Positions 35,613-44,710 of a DNA stretch of 64,000 nt are shown here, one piece after another. Every line of letters begins with the position of its first letter. Position 1 is the stretch's first letter. Made by a program: the position numbers and the translations under genes. A model generated the notes under the pieces. It searched no databases. It worked only from the letters and a program-made list of their open reading frames with translations, and had not been told where the DNA came from. Source of the stretch: CAVTOA01 sp963736285 (lineage in GTDB: Bacteria; Actinomycetota; Actinomycetes; Mycobacteriales; QHCE01); NCBI GenBank assembly GCA_963736285.1, contig CAVTOA010000003.1, positions 434,001-498,000 on the forward strand, in the 5' to 3' direction.

Positions 35613-37328
35613 TCACGAGCATTTCTCACGACTCTCGAGGCCCGTAGTGAGGCCCCGCGTGTCCAATGTGGTGGAAAGCCGCACGCGCCACTCGGCTTCG
35701 GAATGAGGAAAATCTTCCCGCCAGTGGCAACCCCGAGTCTCACGACGCTGACTCGCCGCCACCGCAAGCGCTGTGGCGACAGTATGCAGGTTAGTCGCCT
35801 CCCAATCAGCGGTATGTGGCGCGGAAACCGTATGTCGCGCGAGCTCGTCAAGGGCGTGAAGTGTGTCTGCCAAGCTGCCAGCACTGCGGAGTACCCCCGC
35901 TCCGGACGTCATCGCGTTGGCCAGCGTGGCACGGGTTTCTGACGACAAGGCCCAACGTGCGATTGACGAGTCGGCGCCCACCGGATCAAGCTGAGGCCGC
36001 AAATTCGTGATGGCATGACCGGCGATCCGGTGCGAAAACACCAGACCCTCCAATAGCGAATTGGACGCGAGGCGATTAGCTCCGTGCACCCCGGTGCAGG
36101 CGACCTCCCCACACGCATAGAGCCCCTCTACCCCTGTGCGCCCATCCAGATCCACCCGGACACCACCAGATGCATAGTGTGCTGCCGGCGCAACTGGAAT
36201 CGGCTCCAAGGTCGGATCGATACCGATCGCTCGACAGGAGGCGACGATGGTGGGAAAACGCTCAGCCAGCCGCGGCCCCATGTGACGCGCATCAAGGAAA
36301 ACGTGATTGGTGTTGGCGTCCATCATGGTGCGAGTGATCGCCTTTGCCACCACGTCTCGCGGTGCTAACTCTGCGAGCTCGTGCACAGCTGGCATGAACC
36401 GGTGTCCACTGTGGTCAATGAGGTACGCACCCTCTCCTCGCAGCGCCTCACTCACCAGTGGTTGCTGCCCCCGTACCCCCATCCCAACGAACAGAGCGGT
36501 CGGATGGAACTGCACGAACTCCAGGTCGGCGACCTGCGCTCCGGCGCGCAACGCCAGCGCCACACCGTCCCCTGTGGACACCGCGGGATTGGTAGTGGAG
36601 GCGAAAACTTGCCCCATGCCCCCGGTCGCCAGCACCACCGCGCGCGCCAATACCGCACCCACACCGTCTTCGGTGCCTTCACCCAGCACGTGCAGACTTA
36701 CGCCGGCGACCCGCCCATTCGCACCACGAAGCAGGTCGAGTACCAGCGCATGTTCGATCAGACGGATTCCATCATCGGCGTGGACCGCGGCATGCAACGC
36801 CCGCTGTACTTCCGCACCAGTGGCATCGCCACCCGCGTGCACGATGCGATTGGCGCGGTGACCGCCTTCGCGGGTCAGCATCAGCGAACCGTCCGAATGC
36901 CGATCAAATCGCGCACCCACCCGCATTAGTTCTCGTAACCGCGGTGGGCCCTCGTGGACCAACAAATCCACCGCTGCGGCGTCGCAAAGCTCCACACCAG
37001 CCGTGTGCGTGTCCAGGGCATGAGCGCGGGGAGAGTCGGCCGGGTCGAGTACCGCCGCGATCCCGCCTTGCGCCCAGCGCGTCGAGCCGTCGTCGATGCG
37101 CTCCTTGGTTACCACGGTGACCCGCAAGCCCGCTTGACGAAGATGCAGTGCGGTGCATAACCCGGCGATGCCGGAGCCGACCACGCACACATCCGTGTCC
37201 AGGGACCATCCTGGGTCCAACGCGGGGAGACAACCCGGTACGGCACGGGTCGAAGTGGACCAAAAAGGAGGCCGAGGTGCGACCCCGGAGGTGCGCAAAG
37301 AAGCGCCAATGACGGGCACGTGTGCCAA
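35613..37328 (-). CDS. nadB: L-aspartate oxidase
   Basis: 571 residues with TTG as the furthest start; a later start is possible because the FAD motif begins only near residue 45 (DVCVVGSGIAGLCTALHLRQ). Other landmarks are DDGSTRWAQGGIAAVLDPAD, EGGHRANRIVHAGGDATG, HPTAL and the ASGGVRVDLDGRTGVEGLYA segment followed by G-A-N-R-L-A-S-N-S-L-L-E. It oxidises aspartate to iminoaspartate for NAD synthesis. nadA is not in the window. Confidence 0.95.
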   Translation of the reverse strand: MAHVPVIGASLRTSGVAPRPPFWSTSTRAVPGCLPALDPGWSLDTDVCVVGSGIAGLCTALHLRQAGLRVTVVTKERIDDGSTRWAQGGIAAVLDPADSPRAHALDTHTAGVELCDAAAVDLLVHEGPPRLRELMRVGARFDRHSDGSLMLTREGGHRANRIVHAGGDATGAEVQRALHAAVHADDGIRLIEHALVLDLLRGANGRVAGVSLHVLGEGTEDGVGAVLARAVVLATGGMGQVFASTTNPAVSTGDGVALALRAGAQVADLEFVQFHPTALFVGMGVRGQQPLVSEALRGEGAYLIDHSGHRFMPAVHELAELAPRDVVAKAITRTMMDANTNHVFLDARHMGPRLAERFPTIVASCRAIGIDPTLEPIPVAPAAHYASGGVRVDLDGRTGVEGLYACGEVACTGVHGANRLASNSLLEGLVFSHRIAGHAITNLRPQLDPVGADSSIARWALSSETRATLANAMTSGAGVLRSAGSLADTLHALDELARHTVSAPHTADWEATNLHTVATALAVAASQRRETRGCHWREDFPHSEAEWRVRLSTTLDTRGLTTGLESREKCS

Positions 37329-37423
37329 GACTACTCAGCCTGCCTAAACATCGTTTAGCGCCATCCTGGTTGACGCGAATAAGTGGGACAGGTCTCCGCG
37401 ATCCCGCTTTTTAGCGGATTGGG

Positions 37424-37834
37424 TTAATGCCAATCCCCAGGAACTAACCCTTCGATGCCACCAGTTCCAGCGGGATCGTGGTCAAGCTTGACGATTGCGT
37501 TGGTTTGGTCAACGTGCACTACCAACGGGCGGTAATAGCGGGCTTCCATGTCTTCCAAGACGGCATAAGAGAGCAGGATGACCAAGTCGTTCGGGTGAAC
37601 CAAGTGCGCGGCCGCGCCGTTGATCGCCACCGTGCCGCTCCCTCGCTCCCCATAGATGACGTAGGTATCCAGCCGGGCGCCATTAGTGATATCGGCGATG
37701 GTGACCTTCTCGCCTGGCAGCAGGTCGGCGGCTTCGGCAAGGTCGGCGTCGAGCGTCACTGATCCGACGTAATGCAGGTCGGCACCGGTGACCGTCGCGC
37801 GGTGAATCTTGGATTTGAGCATCGTCCTTTGCAT
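37424..37834 (-). CDS. panD: aspartate 1-decarboxylase
   Basis: 136 residues from the ATG at 37834, which follows GGGAGGAG. The self-cleavage site Gly24-Ser25 lies in LHYVGSVTLD; cleavage makes the pyruvoyl group. The segments ITNGARLDTYVIYGERGSG and HPNDLVILLSYAVLEDMEA are those of PanD. It makes beta-alanine for pantothenate. A longer open frame upstream overlaps panC and is not used. Confidence 0.96.
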   Translation of the reverse strand: MQRTMLKSKIHRATVTGADLHYVGSVTLDADLAEAADLLPGEKVTIADITNGARLDTYVIYGERGSGTVAINGAAAHLVHPNDLVILLSYAVLEDMEARYYRPLVVHVDQTNAIVKLDHDPAGTGGIEGLVPGDWH

Positions 37835-37880
37835 GAACGGCTCCTCCCTGCCTAAAGCCGGTCGCCACGTAGAGCCTGAC

Positions 37881-38732
37881 CTAAGGCCCGACGACAACCG
37901 GCATGTTGTCGATCAGCCGCACCTTGCCTACCCGCGCTGCCACAAGCAGACGCGCCGGACCCGAACCAAACACTGGCCCGAGATCCGGGTTCGTCAGCGC
38001 CAGATAGTCCAGCTCGATGCCAGGTGCTTTCTCCAGTGTGCCTCGAGCAGCCGCGAGGGTGGCAGCTGTGCCCTGCTGAGCTGCGGCTATACCGGTCCGC
38101 AGCGCGGTGGGCACGACGGCAGCATAGCGCCGTTGCGCAGCGTCGAGGTACCGGTTGCGGCTAGACAGAGCTAGTCCGTCTGCTTCTCTGACCGTTGGAA
38201 CGCCCACCACCTCGACCGCTAGGTCTAGGTCACGAACCATGCGTCGAATGAGCGTCAGCTGCTGATAATCCTTCTCGCCGAAGAACGCGAGGTCAGGCCC
38301 GACACGATGCAACAACTTGAGGACCACCGTCAGCATCCCCGCGAAATGACCCGGCCGGCTCGCGCCTTCCAGGATCTCGCCCAGGGACCCCGGATCGATC
38401 CTTACTGCTGGGTCACCGAAGGGGTACATCACCTGAGGTGTGGGCGCGAACACGAGATCAACGCCCTCCGCGCCGCACATGGCAACGTCGTCGTCGAAAG
38501 TACGTGGGTAGCGGTCTAGGTCTTCGTTCGCGGCGAACTGCAATGGATTGACAAAGATTGTCGCGACAACAGCACCCGCTCGCCCACGAGCAGCTCGCAA
38601 CAGCGCCGCATGTCCACTGTGGAGCGCGCCCATGGTCATGACTACCGCGAGCGGGCCGTTGCGTGTGCTCCTGACCGTGGCCAACTCAGCCCGCAGCGAG
38701 GCGATATCGGTTGCGATACGTGGCGCGGTCAT
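37881..38732 (-). CDS. panC: pantoate--beta-alanine ligase
   Basis: 283 residues. TMGALHSGH (HIGH-like nucleotide site, about 33-41), VATIFVNPLQFAANEDLDRYPR, FFGEKDYQQL and the SSRNRYL segment mark PanC. It joins pantoate and beta-alanine. The start overlaps the end of the DUF2520 gene by four bases (ATGA) and panD follows within 50 bases, so these form one operon. Confidence 0.96.
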   Translation of the reverse strand: MTAPRIATDIASLRAELATVRSTRNGPLAVVMTMGALHSGHAALLRAARGRAGAVVATIFVNPLQFAANEDLDRYPRTFDDDVAMCGAEGVDLVFAPTPQVMYPFGDPAVRIDPGSLGEILEGASRPGHFAGMLTVVLKLLHRVGPDLAFFGEKDYQQLTLIRRMVRDLDLAVEVVGVPTVREADGLALSSRNRYLDAAQRRYAAVVPTALRTGIAAAQQGTAATLAAARGTLEKAPGIELDYLALTNPDLGPVFGSGPARLLVAARVGKVRLIDNMPVVVGP

Positions 38733-39631
38733 TTCGTCCCATGTGGATCGTGTGCCAGCACCTCGAGCAGTGGACCGGCATCGGCCGCATCGAGTCGGCC
38801 GGCATCGATGGCCCGCCCGGCGCTCCGACGCGCCATCGCCAGGTACTCAGGAACGGCGTCAAGCTGGTGTTCTCGCAGCGCCCGCAGGTGCGCCGCGACC
38901 GTGTTCGCATCTCCTCGTACCACCGGGCCGGTCAGGCCCGCGTCACCGAGATGCAACGCGTTGTCCAGTGCCGCCTCCGCCAGCGGCGCCAGCAACCCTC
39001 CAGGGTTCGACACCCCAGCTTTACGAAGCAAATCCATCGACTCCGCAATCAATGTGACTAAATGATTAGCACCAATAGACAGTGCGGCGTGATAGAGCGG
39101 CCGCAGGTGGTTATCGATCCACACTGGTTCGCCGCCCATCTCCAGCACCAGCGCCTCAGCGATAGGGCGCAACGGCGGCGGGGCGGTGACCCCATAGCTA
39201 ATGCCGACGATGCGGTCGAGGTCTTCCTCATGTCCAGTAAATGTCATGACAGGGTGCAATGCGAGAGGTAACGCTTTGGCCGAGATAGCCGGTGCCAACA
39301 CCTCAATCCCGAAGGCACCAGACACGTGCGCCACCAGCTGACCCGCGCGCCACGACGATGTCTCCGCCAAACCATGCACCAAGCCCGGCAACGTGGTGTC
39401 GTCGACCGCGAGAAGGACCAAGTCGGAATGGGCGACCACCTCATCCGCGGGCATGGCCGGCACCCCCGGTAGCCGCTGACGAGCTCGCTCCGCCGCAGAA
39501 GGCGAAGCGGTCGTCATGGCCACGATCCGATGACCAGCCTGGCGCAGCGCCACGCCCAGCGCGCTGCCCACTTTGCCAACGCCAACAATGCCCACATCAA
39601 GCCGACTATGCGGACGGCGCGTACGGTCCAT
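38729..39631 (-). CDS. DUF2520 Rossmann-like NAD(P)-binding protein
   Basis: 300 residues. The Rossmann motif DVGIVGVGKVGSALGVALRQ (13-32) and the helical C-terminal DUF2520 domain (about 140-280) with PLYHAALSIGANHLVTL are clear. The layout resembles ketopantoate reductase and 6-phosphogluconate dehydrogenase relatives. The translational coupling to panC suggests it supplies pantoate (a PanE-like role), which is inference. It is divergent from the methyltransferase gene. Confidence 0.88.
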   Translation of the reverse strand: MDRTRRPHSRLDVGIVGVGKVGSALGVALRQAGHRIVAMTTASPSAAERARQRLPGVPAMPADEVVAHSDLVLLAVDDTTLPGLVHGLAETSSWRAGQLVAHVSGAFGIEVLAPAISAKALPLALHPVMTFTGHEEDLDRIVGISYGVTAPPPLRPIAEALVLEMGGEPVWIDNHLRPLYHAALSIGANHLVTLIAESMDLLRKAGVSNPGGLLAPLAEAALDNALHLGDAGLTGPVVRGDANTVAAHLRALREHQLDAVPEYLAMARRSAGRAIDAGRLDAADAGPLLEVLAHDPHGTK

Positions 39632-39668
39632 GGTGATGCAGAGTACTGGGGTGGTCCAACACGGCTGG

Positions 39669-40682
39669 ATGTCATGGCGCGAGGCGATGCAACAAGCGCT
39701 CTACGGACTAGACGAGCAACAAGGCATCCGCGGGTTTTATCGTCAAGCTGCTGGTCCGGCCGCGCATTTCCGGACGTCAGTGCACGCCTCCCCTCTCTTG
39801 GCCACAGCATTTCTGAGATTGATCGAGCGACTCGATGCCCTGCTCGGCTCTCCACAGCGGTTCGATGTTGTTGACGTGGGTGCCGGTCGGGGCGAGCTGT
39901 TACTCCACATCGCGGAGCAAGCGGAGCCGCCGCTTCGCGCACGCCTGGCACTGACGGCCGTCGAACAAGCAGAGCGGCCACACGGCCTTCCGGAATGGAT
40001 CAATTGGCGCGATGACATCCCGCCGACCGCTGGGATCATCATCGCCAATGAATGGCTCGACAATGTTCCGTTCGACATCGCCGAGATCGACCACATCGGA
40101 CAGATTCATCTGATCGAAGTCGCGCCCCAAGGCACCGCCCAACGGCTCGGACCCATCGCTACGCCTGAGCAGGCGCATTGGCTCGAGCGGTGGTGGCCGT
40201 TGAGCCAACCCGGCGAACGCGCCGAGATTGGGGTCACTCGCGACGCCGCCTGGCGAACCGCAGTGCAACGCCTCGAGCGTGGCCTCGCCCTCTGCATTGA
40301 CTACACCCATCTGCGGCAGGCGCGCCCGCTCGGGGGCACGCTCGCCGCTTACGCACACGGCGTCCAGGTCGAACCCGTGACGGATGGCTCCTGCGACCTC
40401 ACCGCGCATGTAGCCGTCGATGCTGTGAGCGAAGCGGGCCGGCGCGGCGGAGCCGACGAAACAGTATTAGCCACCCAGCGGGACGCGCTGCACGCTCTCG
40501 GTCTAGCTGCGGTTCGCCCGCCCCGCGAGCTAGCAAGCACGAACCCCGCCGAGTATCTCCACGCGCTGAGCCGCGCCAGCGAACTCGCCGAGCTCACCGA
40601 TCGCAACGGCCTCGGGGGCTTCAGCTGGCTCTGCCAGTCCAAAGGCTTGCCACCCGATTGGCTCATCACGCACCTGCGTTGA
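39669..40682 (+). CDS. SAM-dependent methyltransferase, MidA/NDUFAF7-like (DUF185)
   Basis: 337 residues from ATG 39669; longer starts would overlap the divergent DUF2520 gene. The N-terminal FYRQAAGPAAHFRTSVHASP, the SAM site VVDVGAGRGELLLHI (about 65-80) and IIANEWLDNVPFDI near 127 match the DUF185 family. Mitochondrial NDUFAF7 of this family methylates the NDUFS2 subunit of complex I. The next gene here is a NuoD (NDUFS2) homologue, 34 bases downstream, so the same substrate is a sensible guess. Confidence 0.75.
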   Translation: MSWREAMQQALYGLDEQQGIRGFYRQAAGPAAHFRTSVHASPLLATAFLRLIERLDALLGSPQRFDVVDVGAGRGELLLHIAEQAEPPLRARLALTAVEQAERPHGLPEWINWRDDIPPTAGIIIANEWLDNVPFDIAEIDHIGQIHLIEVAPQGTAQRLGPIATPEQAHWLERWWPLSQPGERAEIGVTRDAAWRTAVQRLERGLALCIDYTHLRQARPLGGTLAAYAHGVQVEPVTDGSCDLTAHVAVDAVSEAGRRGGADETVLATQRDALHALGLAAVRPPRELASTNPAEYLHALSRASELAELTDRNGLGGFSWLCQSKGLPPDWLITHLR

Positions 40683-40716
40683 CCGTGGGTTCGGCGAGGC
40701 GTGCCAGGATCAACGA

Positions 40717-41934
40717 GTGACCAATGGGCCAGAAAAAGATGATCAGCGATCGCTCGTGGTGGGACTCGGCGCCGGGGCAGACCAACTGTCCACATCGGAC
40801 TCCACAAACGTGTCCGCCGGCCCAGAAGCAAGCTCCACCGACATGGTGCTCAACGTCGGGCCACAACATCCCTCCACCCACGGCGTGCTGCGACTGCGCC
40901 TGGTGTTAGACGGTGAGCAAGTAGTGAGCGCCGAACCCATCGTCGGGTACATGCACCGGGGCGCGGAAAAGCTATTCGAGGTACGTGACTACCGCCAGAT
41001 TATTGTGCTTGCCAACAGGCACGACTGGTTGTCTGCGTTCTCCAACGAGCTAGGCGTGGTGCTCGCGGTGGAGCGCCTTATGGACATAGAGGTTCCCGAG
41101 CGGGCTGTGTGGCTACGCACGCTGCTGGCGGAGCTGAATCGTGTGCTCAACCATCTGATGTTTTTGGGCTCCTATCCGTTAGAGATTGGCGCGATCACCC
41201 CAGTCTTCTATGCGTTTAAGGAGCGCGAGGAGCTGCAAGCTGTTATGGAGGAAGCCTCCGGCGGCCGGATGCACTACATGTTCAACCGGGTAGGCGGCGT
41301 CAAGGAAGAAGTTCCCGCTGGCTGGGCCGAACGGGTCCGACGAGTACTCGACCAAGTTCGCGGCGGCGTACACAGGCTGCGCACGCTGGTTTTGGACAAC
41401 GAGATTTTTGCCGCCCGCACCTCCGGCGTGGGGCAACTTACCGCGGAGACAGCCGTCGCATATGGAGCATCTGGGCCGGTGGCCAGGGCGTCGGGGGTCG
41501 ACTTCGATCTTCGCCGGGACGAGCCATACCTCGCCTACGGAGAACTGCGGGACACGCTGCGGGTCATCACTCGTCAGGAAGGCGACTGTTACGCCCGGTT
41601 CGCATGCTTGTTCGACCAGATCGACGTCTCCCTGGACCTAGCCGATGCATGCTTGGACAGATTGGCGCGCATCACCGGACCGGTGAACATCAAGCTGCCC
41701 AAGATAGTCAAGGCGCCCGAGGGACATATTCATGCCTGGACAGAAAACCCGCTTGGGCTCAATGGCTACTACCTCGTCTCGCGGGGGGAGAAGACACCGT
41801 GGAGGCTCAAGCTCCGTACCGCTTCTTACGCCCATGTCCAGGTGCTCAGCACTCTTCTGCCGGGGGTCCTCTTGCCAGATCTGGTGGCGATTTTGGGGTC
41901 AATGTTTTTCGTGGTGGGCGATGTCGACAAATAG
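40717..41934 (+). CDS. NADH-quinone oxidoreductase subunit D-like protein
   Basis: 405 residues with a GTG start. NuoD landmarks are LNVGPQHPSTHGVLRLRLVLDGE (about 46-68), VGYMHRGAEKLFE, L-A-N-R-H-D-W, NHLMFLGSYPLEIGAITP and the C-terminal SYAHVQVLSTLLPGVLLPDLVAILGS ending in GDVDK, where quinone-binding His and Asp lie. It stands alone, with no other nuo gene in the window, so it is probably an extra paralogue, possibly part of a partial complex. The pairing with a MidA-like methyltransferase is notable. Confidence 0.88.
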   Translation: MTNGPEKDDQRSLVVGLGAGADQLSTSDSTNVSAGPEASSTDMVLNVGPQHPSTHGVLRLRLVLDGEQVVSAEPIVGYMHRGAEKLFEVRDYRQIIVLANRHDWLSAFSNELGVVLAVERLMDIEVPERAVWLRTLLAELNRVLNHLMFLGSYPLEIGAITPVFYAFKEREELQAVMEEASGGRMHYMFNRVGGVKEEVPAGWAERVRRVLDQVRGGVHRLRTLVLDNEIFAARTSGVGQLTAETAVAYGASGPVARASGVDFDLRRDEPYLAYGELRDTLRVITRQEGDCYARFACLFDQIDVSLDLADACLDRLARITGPVNIKLPKIVKAPEGHIHAWTENPLGLNGYYLVSRGEKTPWRLKLRTASYAHVQVLSTLLPGVLLPDLVAILGSMFFVVGDVDK

Positions 41935-41943
41935 AGAAATCGA

Positions 41944-43101
41944 CTACCAGTTGCTTGAGTCGTTGTTCCACGGATCATTGGAGCTGTGACGCCCGCCCCC
42001 ACGAGCATTCGGCTCGAGGTGGTCGTCTCCGCCGTGGTTACGGGAGGGACGACGCTGGCGGCCGGAATTATCTGCCCGATCTTGCCGTCCACCTTGGTAG
42101 GTCCGACCAGAGCGACCATAAACCGCACTCGCCCCCTCGGCCTGCCGATGTTCTTCTCGGATGGGCTCGATGGTGTGGACATCGGGGAAATGGTCGCCGG
42201 TGTGATAGTCAACGGGGTAGTTCTGTTGCTGTGGCTCGCTGTAACCATTCTCATAAGCGCTATGGGCTCGCCCATTCGCCCGACCACCGCCGTGCGCCTG
42301 CGGAACAACCGGAGGCGGGGGCGGTGACGGAACCGCCGCCCGCGCGTTCACCACTGGGGGCGCGGGAGGGGTCTGGCGGAAAGCTGGCGGCTTGGGGCCA
42401 GCCGCTTGCGAGCTCGCGGGGTAGCCATTGCCGGCGGGTAACTGACGGTCGTTATAGCTAGCAGAGCCGCGCGCCGCTGAGACCTCTTTGCGCACTCTCT
42501 CCAGCTCTCGGTTGACGGTCATCTCCAGACCGCGACGCAATGTGGCGAGATCGTCGCGAACTAGGTCCACTTCGTGGCGAATTTCGTCCGTGAGCTCGTC
42601 GTGCAGTTCCTCTTGGGCGCTGGTGGCGTTGTTGCCGAGCACCGCACTAAGGCCGATGCAAATAGTGCTGATGATCGCGAAAACCGCGCAGATGCGCAGC
42701 GACAACGCACCGCTGCTCAGCACCAGCAACAGCACAGCCAATCCTGCGATGCCGATTCCCAGCCAAAACAGCCAAATCCACCTGCGCTCGGACATGTCCG
42801 ACAGGTTATCGAGGATGCGATCACGCGTTCCAGGAGCGGCCGTCTCGCGCTTGTGCGGAGCTCGAGATGGCCGGGAGGGTTGGTCATCGTAATCGGGAAG
42901 CAGCCGATCATCGTCGTCCAGATCGGCCGGGTCGTCGTAATCGAGCAGATCGTCCATGCTCACTTCGTCCGCGGACAGCTGCTGTGCATGCCCGTAAGAC
43001 CGTTGCGACCGCACCGAACGCGCCGCTCCGCCTCGCCGATTCTGGGTGGGTCTCGCCCCGTAGTAGTTTTTCTCGTTACCCACGCCATACCCTTCGTTCA
43101 C
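41944..43101 (-). CDS. two-helix membrane protein with coiled coil and disordered tail
   Basis: 385 residues. The N-terminal 105 residues are acidic and polar. Two membrane helices follow (WIWLFWLGIGIAGLAVLLLV about 108-130 and LRICAVFAIISTICIGLSAV about 134-155), then a charged coiled coil (163-210) and a Pro/Gly/Asn-rich tail. GTG 43101 has a weak ribosome site; GTG 43083, behind GAAGGG, may be the real start. It resembles hypothetical membrane proteins next to nuoD-like genes in related actinomycetes. It converges on nuoD with a nine-base gap. Function unknown. Confidence 0.75.
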   Translation of the reverse strand: MNEGYGVGNEKNYYGARPTQNRRGGAARSVRSQRSYGHAQQLSADEVSMDDLLDYDDPADLDDDDRLLPDYDDQPSRPSRAPHKRETAAPGTRDRILDNLSDMSERRWIWLFWLGIGIAGLAVLLLVLSSGALSLRICAVFAIISTICIGLSAVLGNNATSAQEELHDELTDEIRHEVDLVRDDLATLRRGLEMTVNRELERVRKEVSAARGSASYNDRQLPAGNGYPASSQAAGPKPPAFRQTPPAPPVVNARAAVPSPPPPPVVPQAHGGGRANGRAHSAYENGYSEPQQQNYPVDYHTGDHFPDVHTIEPIREEHRQAEGASAVYGRSGRTYQGGRQDRADNSGRQRRPSRNHGGDDHLEPNARGGGRHSSNDPWNNDSSNW

Positions 43102-43281
43102 TAAGCCTTGGCAATCTGCCCTTTAGGCAGGGTAAAACGCCTCGACGTAACTATCAGCCCCATCGCGAGCGACGCCCACCCCGCCGGTCCAGCCCAAACG
43201 GCGAGCACATAGGCACATGCGCACCGTTCACCATGCTTAACGAAGCTCCGTTAAGAGAGTCGCTCCCAGGATGACAATCGG

Positions 43282-44520
43282 CTAAACCATCGCTTTAACT
43301 ACCCGGGCGACAGTGCCAACAGTGAGCCGCTGCTCGTCAAAAAGCATCAGTGCGATGTCATCCATCACCCGCCTGTTCCGGGCCGCCGCCTTGATCACCG
43401 ATCGGGCCCGCCACCGCGAGCTCAGGATTTTCGCCGCCCGCACACAGCTCGCAAAATGACGAGAAAACCGCTGCCGATAACTGGCTTCGAATGCGGCCAC
43501 ATGCCGCTCCGGATCACCGTCGACCCAATGTGCCAACTGCTCGGCCAGCATGAGGCCGGCAGCCATGCCGTAGAAGATTCCCTCACCGGAGATCGGATTG
43601 ATCATCGACGCGGCATCACCAATGAGCACCGCGTGCTGATGGGTCAACCGTGGCAACTCAGCGCCGTGCGGCAAATGATGTGCCCGAATTTCGCTCGGCG
43701 CGGACACCGGATAACCACGAGATCGCAGGTGGGTCAAATAGTGACTCAACAGCTCTTTAGTGTGCACACCACGCTGCTGGAATAACGTCATCGGCAGACC
43801 CACGCCCACATTGGCCACTGTGGAAGAAACCGGAAAAACCCAACCGTAGGTGGGTAGGTACTCCTCGACAAAGTCGAACCGCAATGAGTCATCGATGCCG
43901 TAACCCGTCTCAACGGCGGCAGATGCCGAGACTTTCGACAGATCGAGTCGACAATAAGAGCGCACCGCGATGAGCGTGGACCGATCTGACGCCTTCGCGA
44001 CTCCAAGGTCCCGTCGGACTACGGAATAGGCACCATCGGCGCCCACGAGCAAACGGGCGTGTAGCTCGCGATCTCCATCCGATGTGGTCAGTCGCACGGT
44101 GCGGCCACCTTCAACGAGTTCGCTCGAACGGAACGTCGCTTCGCCGAAAAATTGCACTCCACGCCGCTGGGCTATCTCCACCATGCGCACATCAAGCTGT
44201 TCACGCGGAATTACATAGCCAGCAAGGTCGACACCACGGACCTCCTGGACCGGCGCATGCGCCTCCCATTTGCCCGGCGCCGCGATACACACCCCGGTAG
44301 GGCTAGCAAATCCTTCAACTACTTCGTCAAGTATGTCGAGCTTGCGCAGTATGCGTACCGCGCCGGGGCCGAGTCCGTCACCGCATGTCTTGTCCCGCGG
44401 AAAGTTTTTTTTGTCCACAATGGACACTGTGAGGCTAGGATTGAGCGCCCGTAACGCAATCGCGGCAACACATCCTGCGGGTCCACCGCCCACAATGACG
44501 ACATCGAACTGATCAGCCAT
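43282..44520 (-). CDS. FAD-dependent geranylgeranyl-reductase-family oxidoreductase
   Basis: 412 residues from ATG 44520. FAD motif DVVIVGGGPAGCVAAIAL (6-23), the KTCGDGLGPGAVRIL segment, the G-D motif LLVGADGAYSVVRRDLG, and HAVLIGDAASMINPISGEGI fit the geranylgeranyl reductase family, which reduces polyprenyl chains of quinones or lipids. In actinobacteria such genes often lie near nuo genes and probably act on menaquinone. The substrate here is not proven. Confidence 0.9.
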   Translation of the reverse strand: MADQFDVVIVGGGPAGCVAAIALRALNPSLTVSIVDKKNFPRDKTCGDGLGPGAVRILRKLDILDEVVEGFASPTGVCIAAPGKWEAHAPVQEVRGVDLAGYVIPREQLDVRMVEIAQRRGVQFFGEATFRSSELVEGGRTVRLTTSDGDRELHARLLVGADGAYSVVRRDLGVAKASDRSTLIAVRSYCRLDLSKVSASAAVETGYGIDDSLRFDFVEEYLPTYGWVFPVSSTVANVGVGLPMTLFQQRGVHTKELLSHYLTHLRSRGYPVSAPSEIRAHHLPHGAELPRLTHQHAVLIGDAASMINPISGEGIFYGMAAGLMLAEQLAHWVDGDPERHVAAFEASYRQRFSRHFASCVRAAKILSSRWRARSVIKAAARNRRVMDDIALMLFDEQRLTVGTVARVVKAMV

Positions 44521-44710
44521 GCGCAGGACTGTACGCAAGGGCGGGACTTGAGCGCGTGCCGGGCACACGCCGTGGGATGTGGGCATGGATATATCAGCTT
44601 CACGCCCGCCACTATGACATGGCAGCACGATTGCGAGACCACTTCGCTGGCGAGATCGTTTAGGTCGCGCCGACCGCACTCCGGATCAGAGTGCTCAGTC
44701 GCGTGGCGAA

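Noticed and set aside
40717..41934. Part of a complete nuo operon
   Set aside because: No other complex I subunit is found on either side.
43236..43255. CTTAACG/CGTTAAG hairpin after the reductase gene as a terminator
   Set aside because: The stem is only seven bases and no T run follows on either strand.
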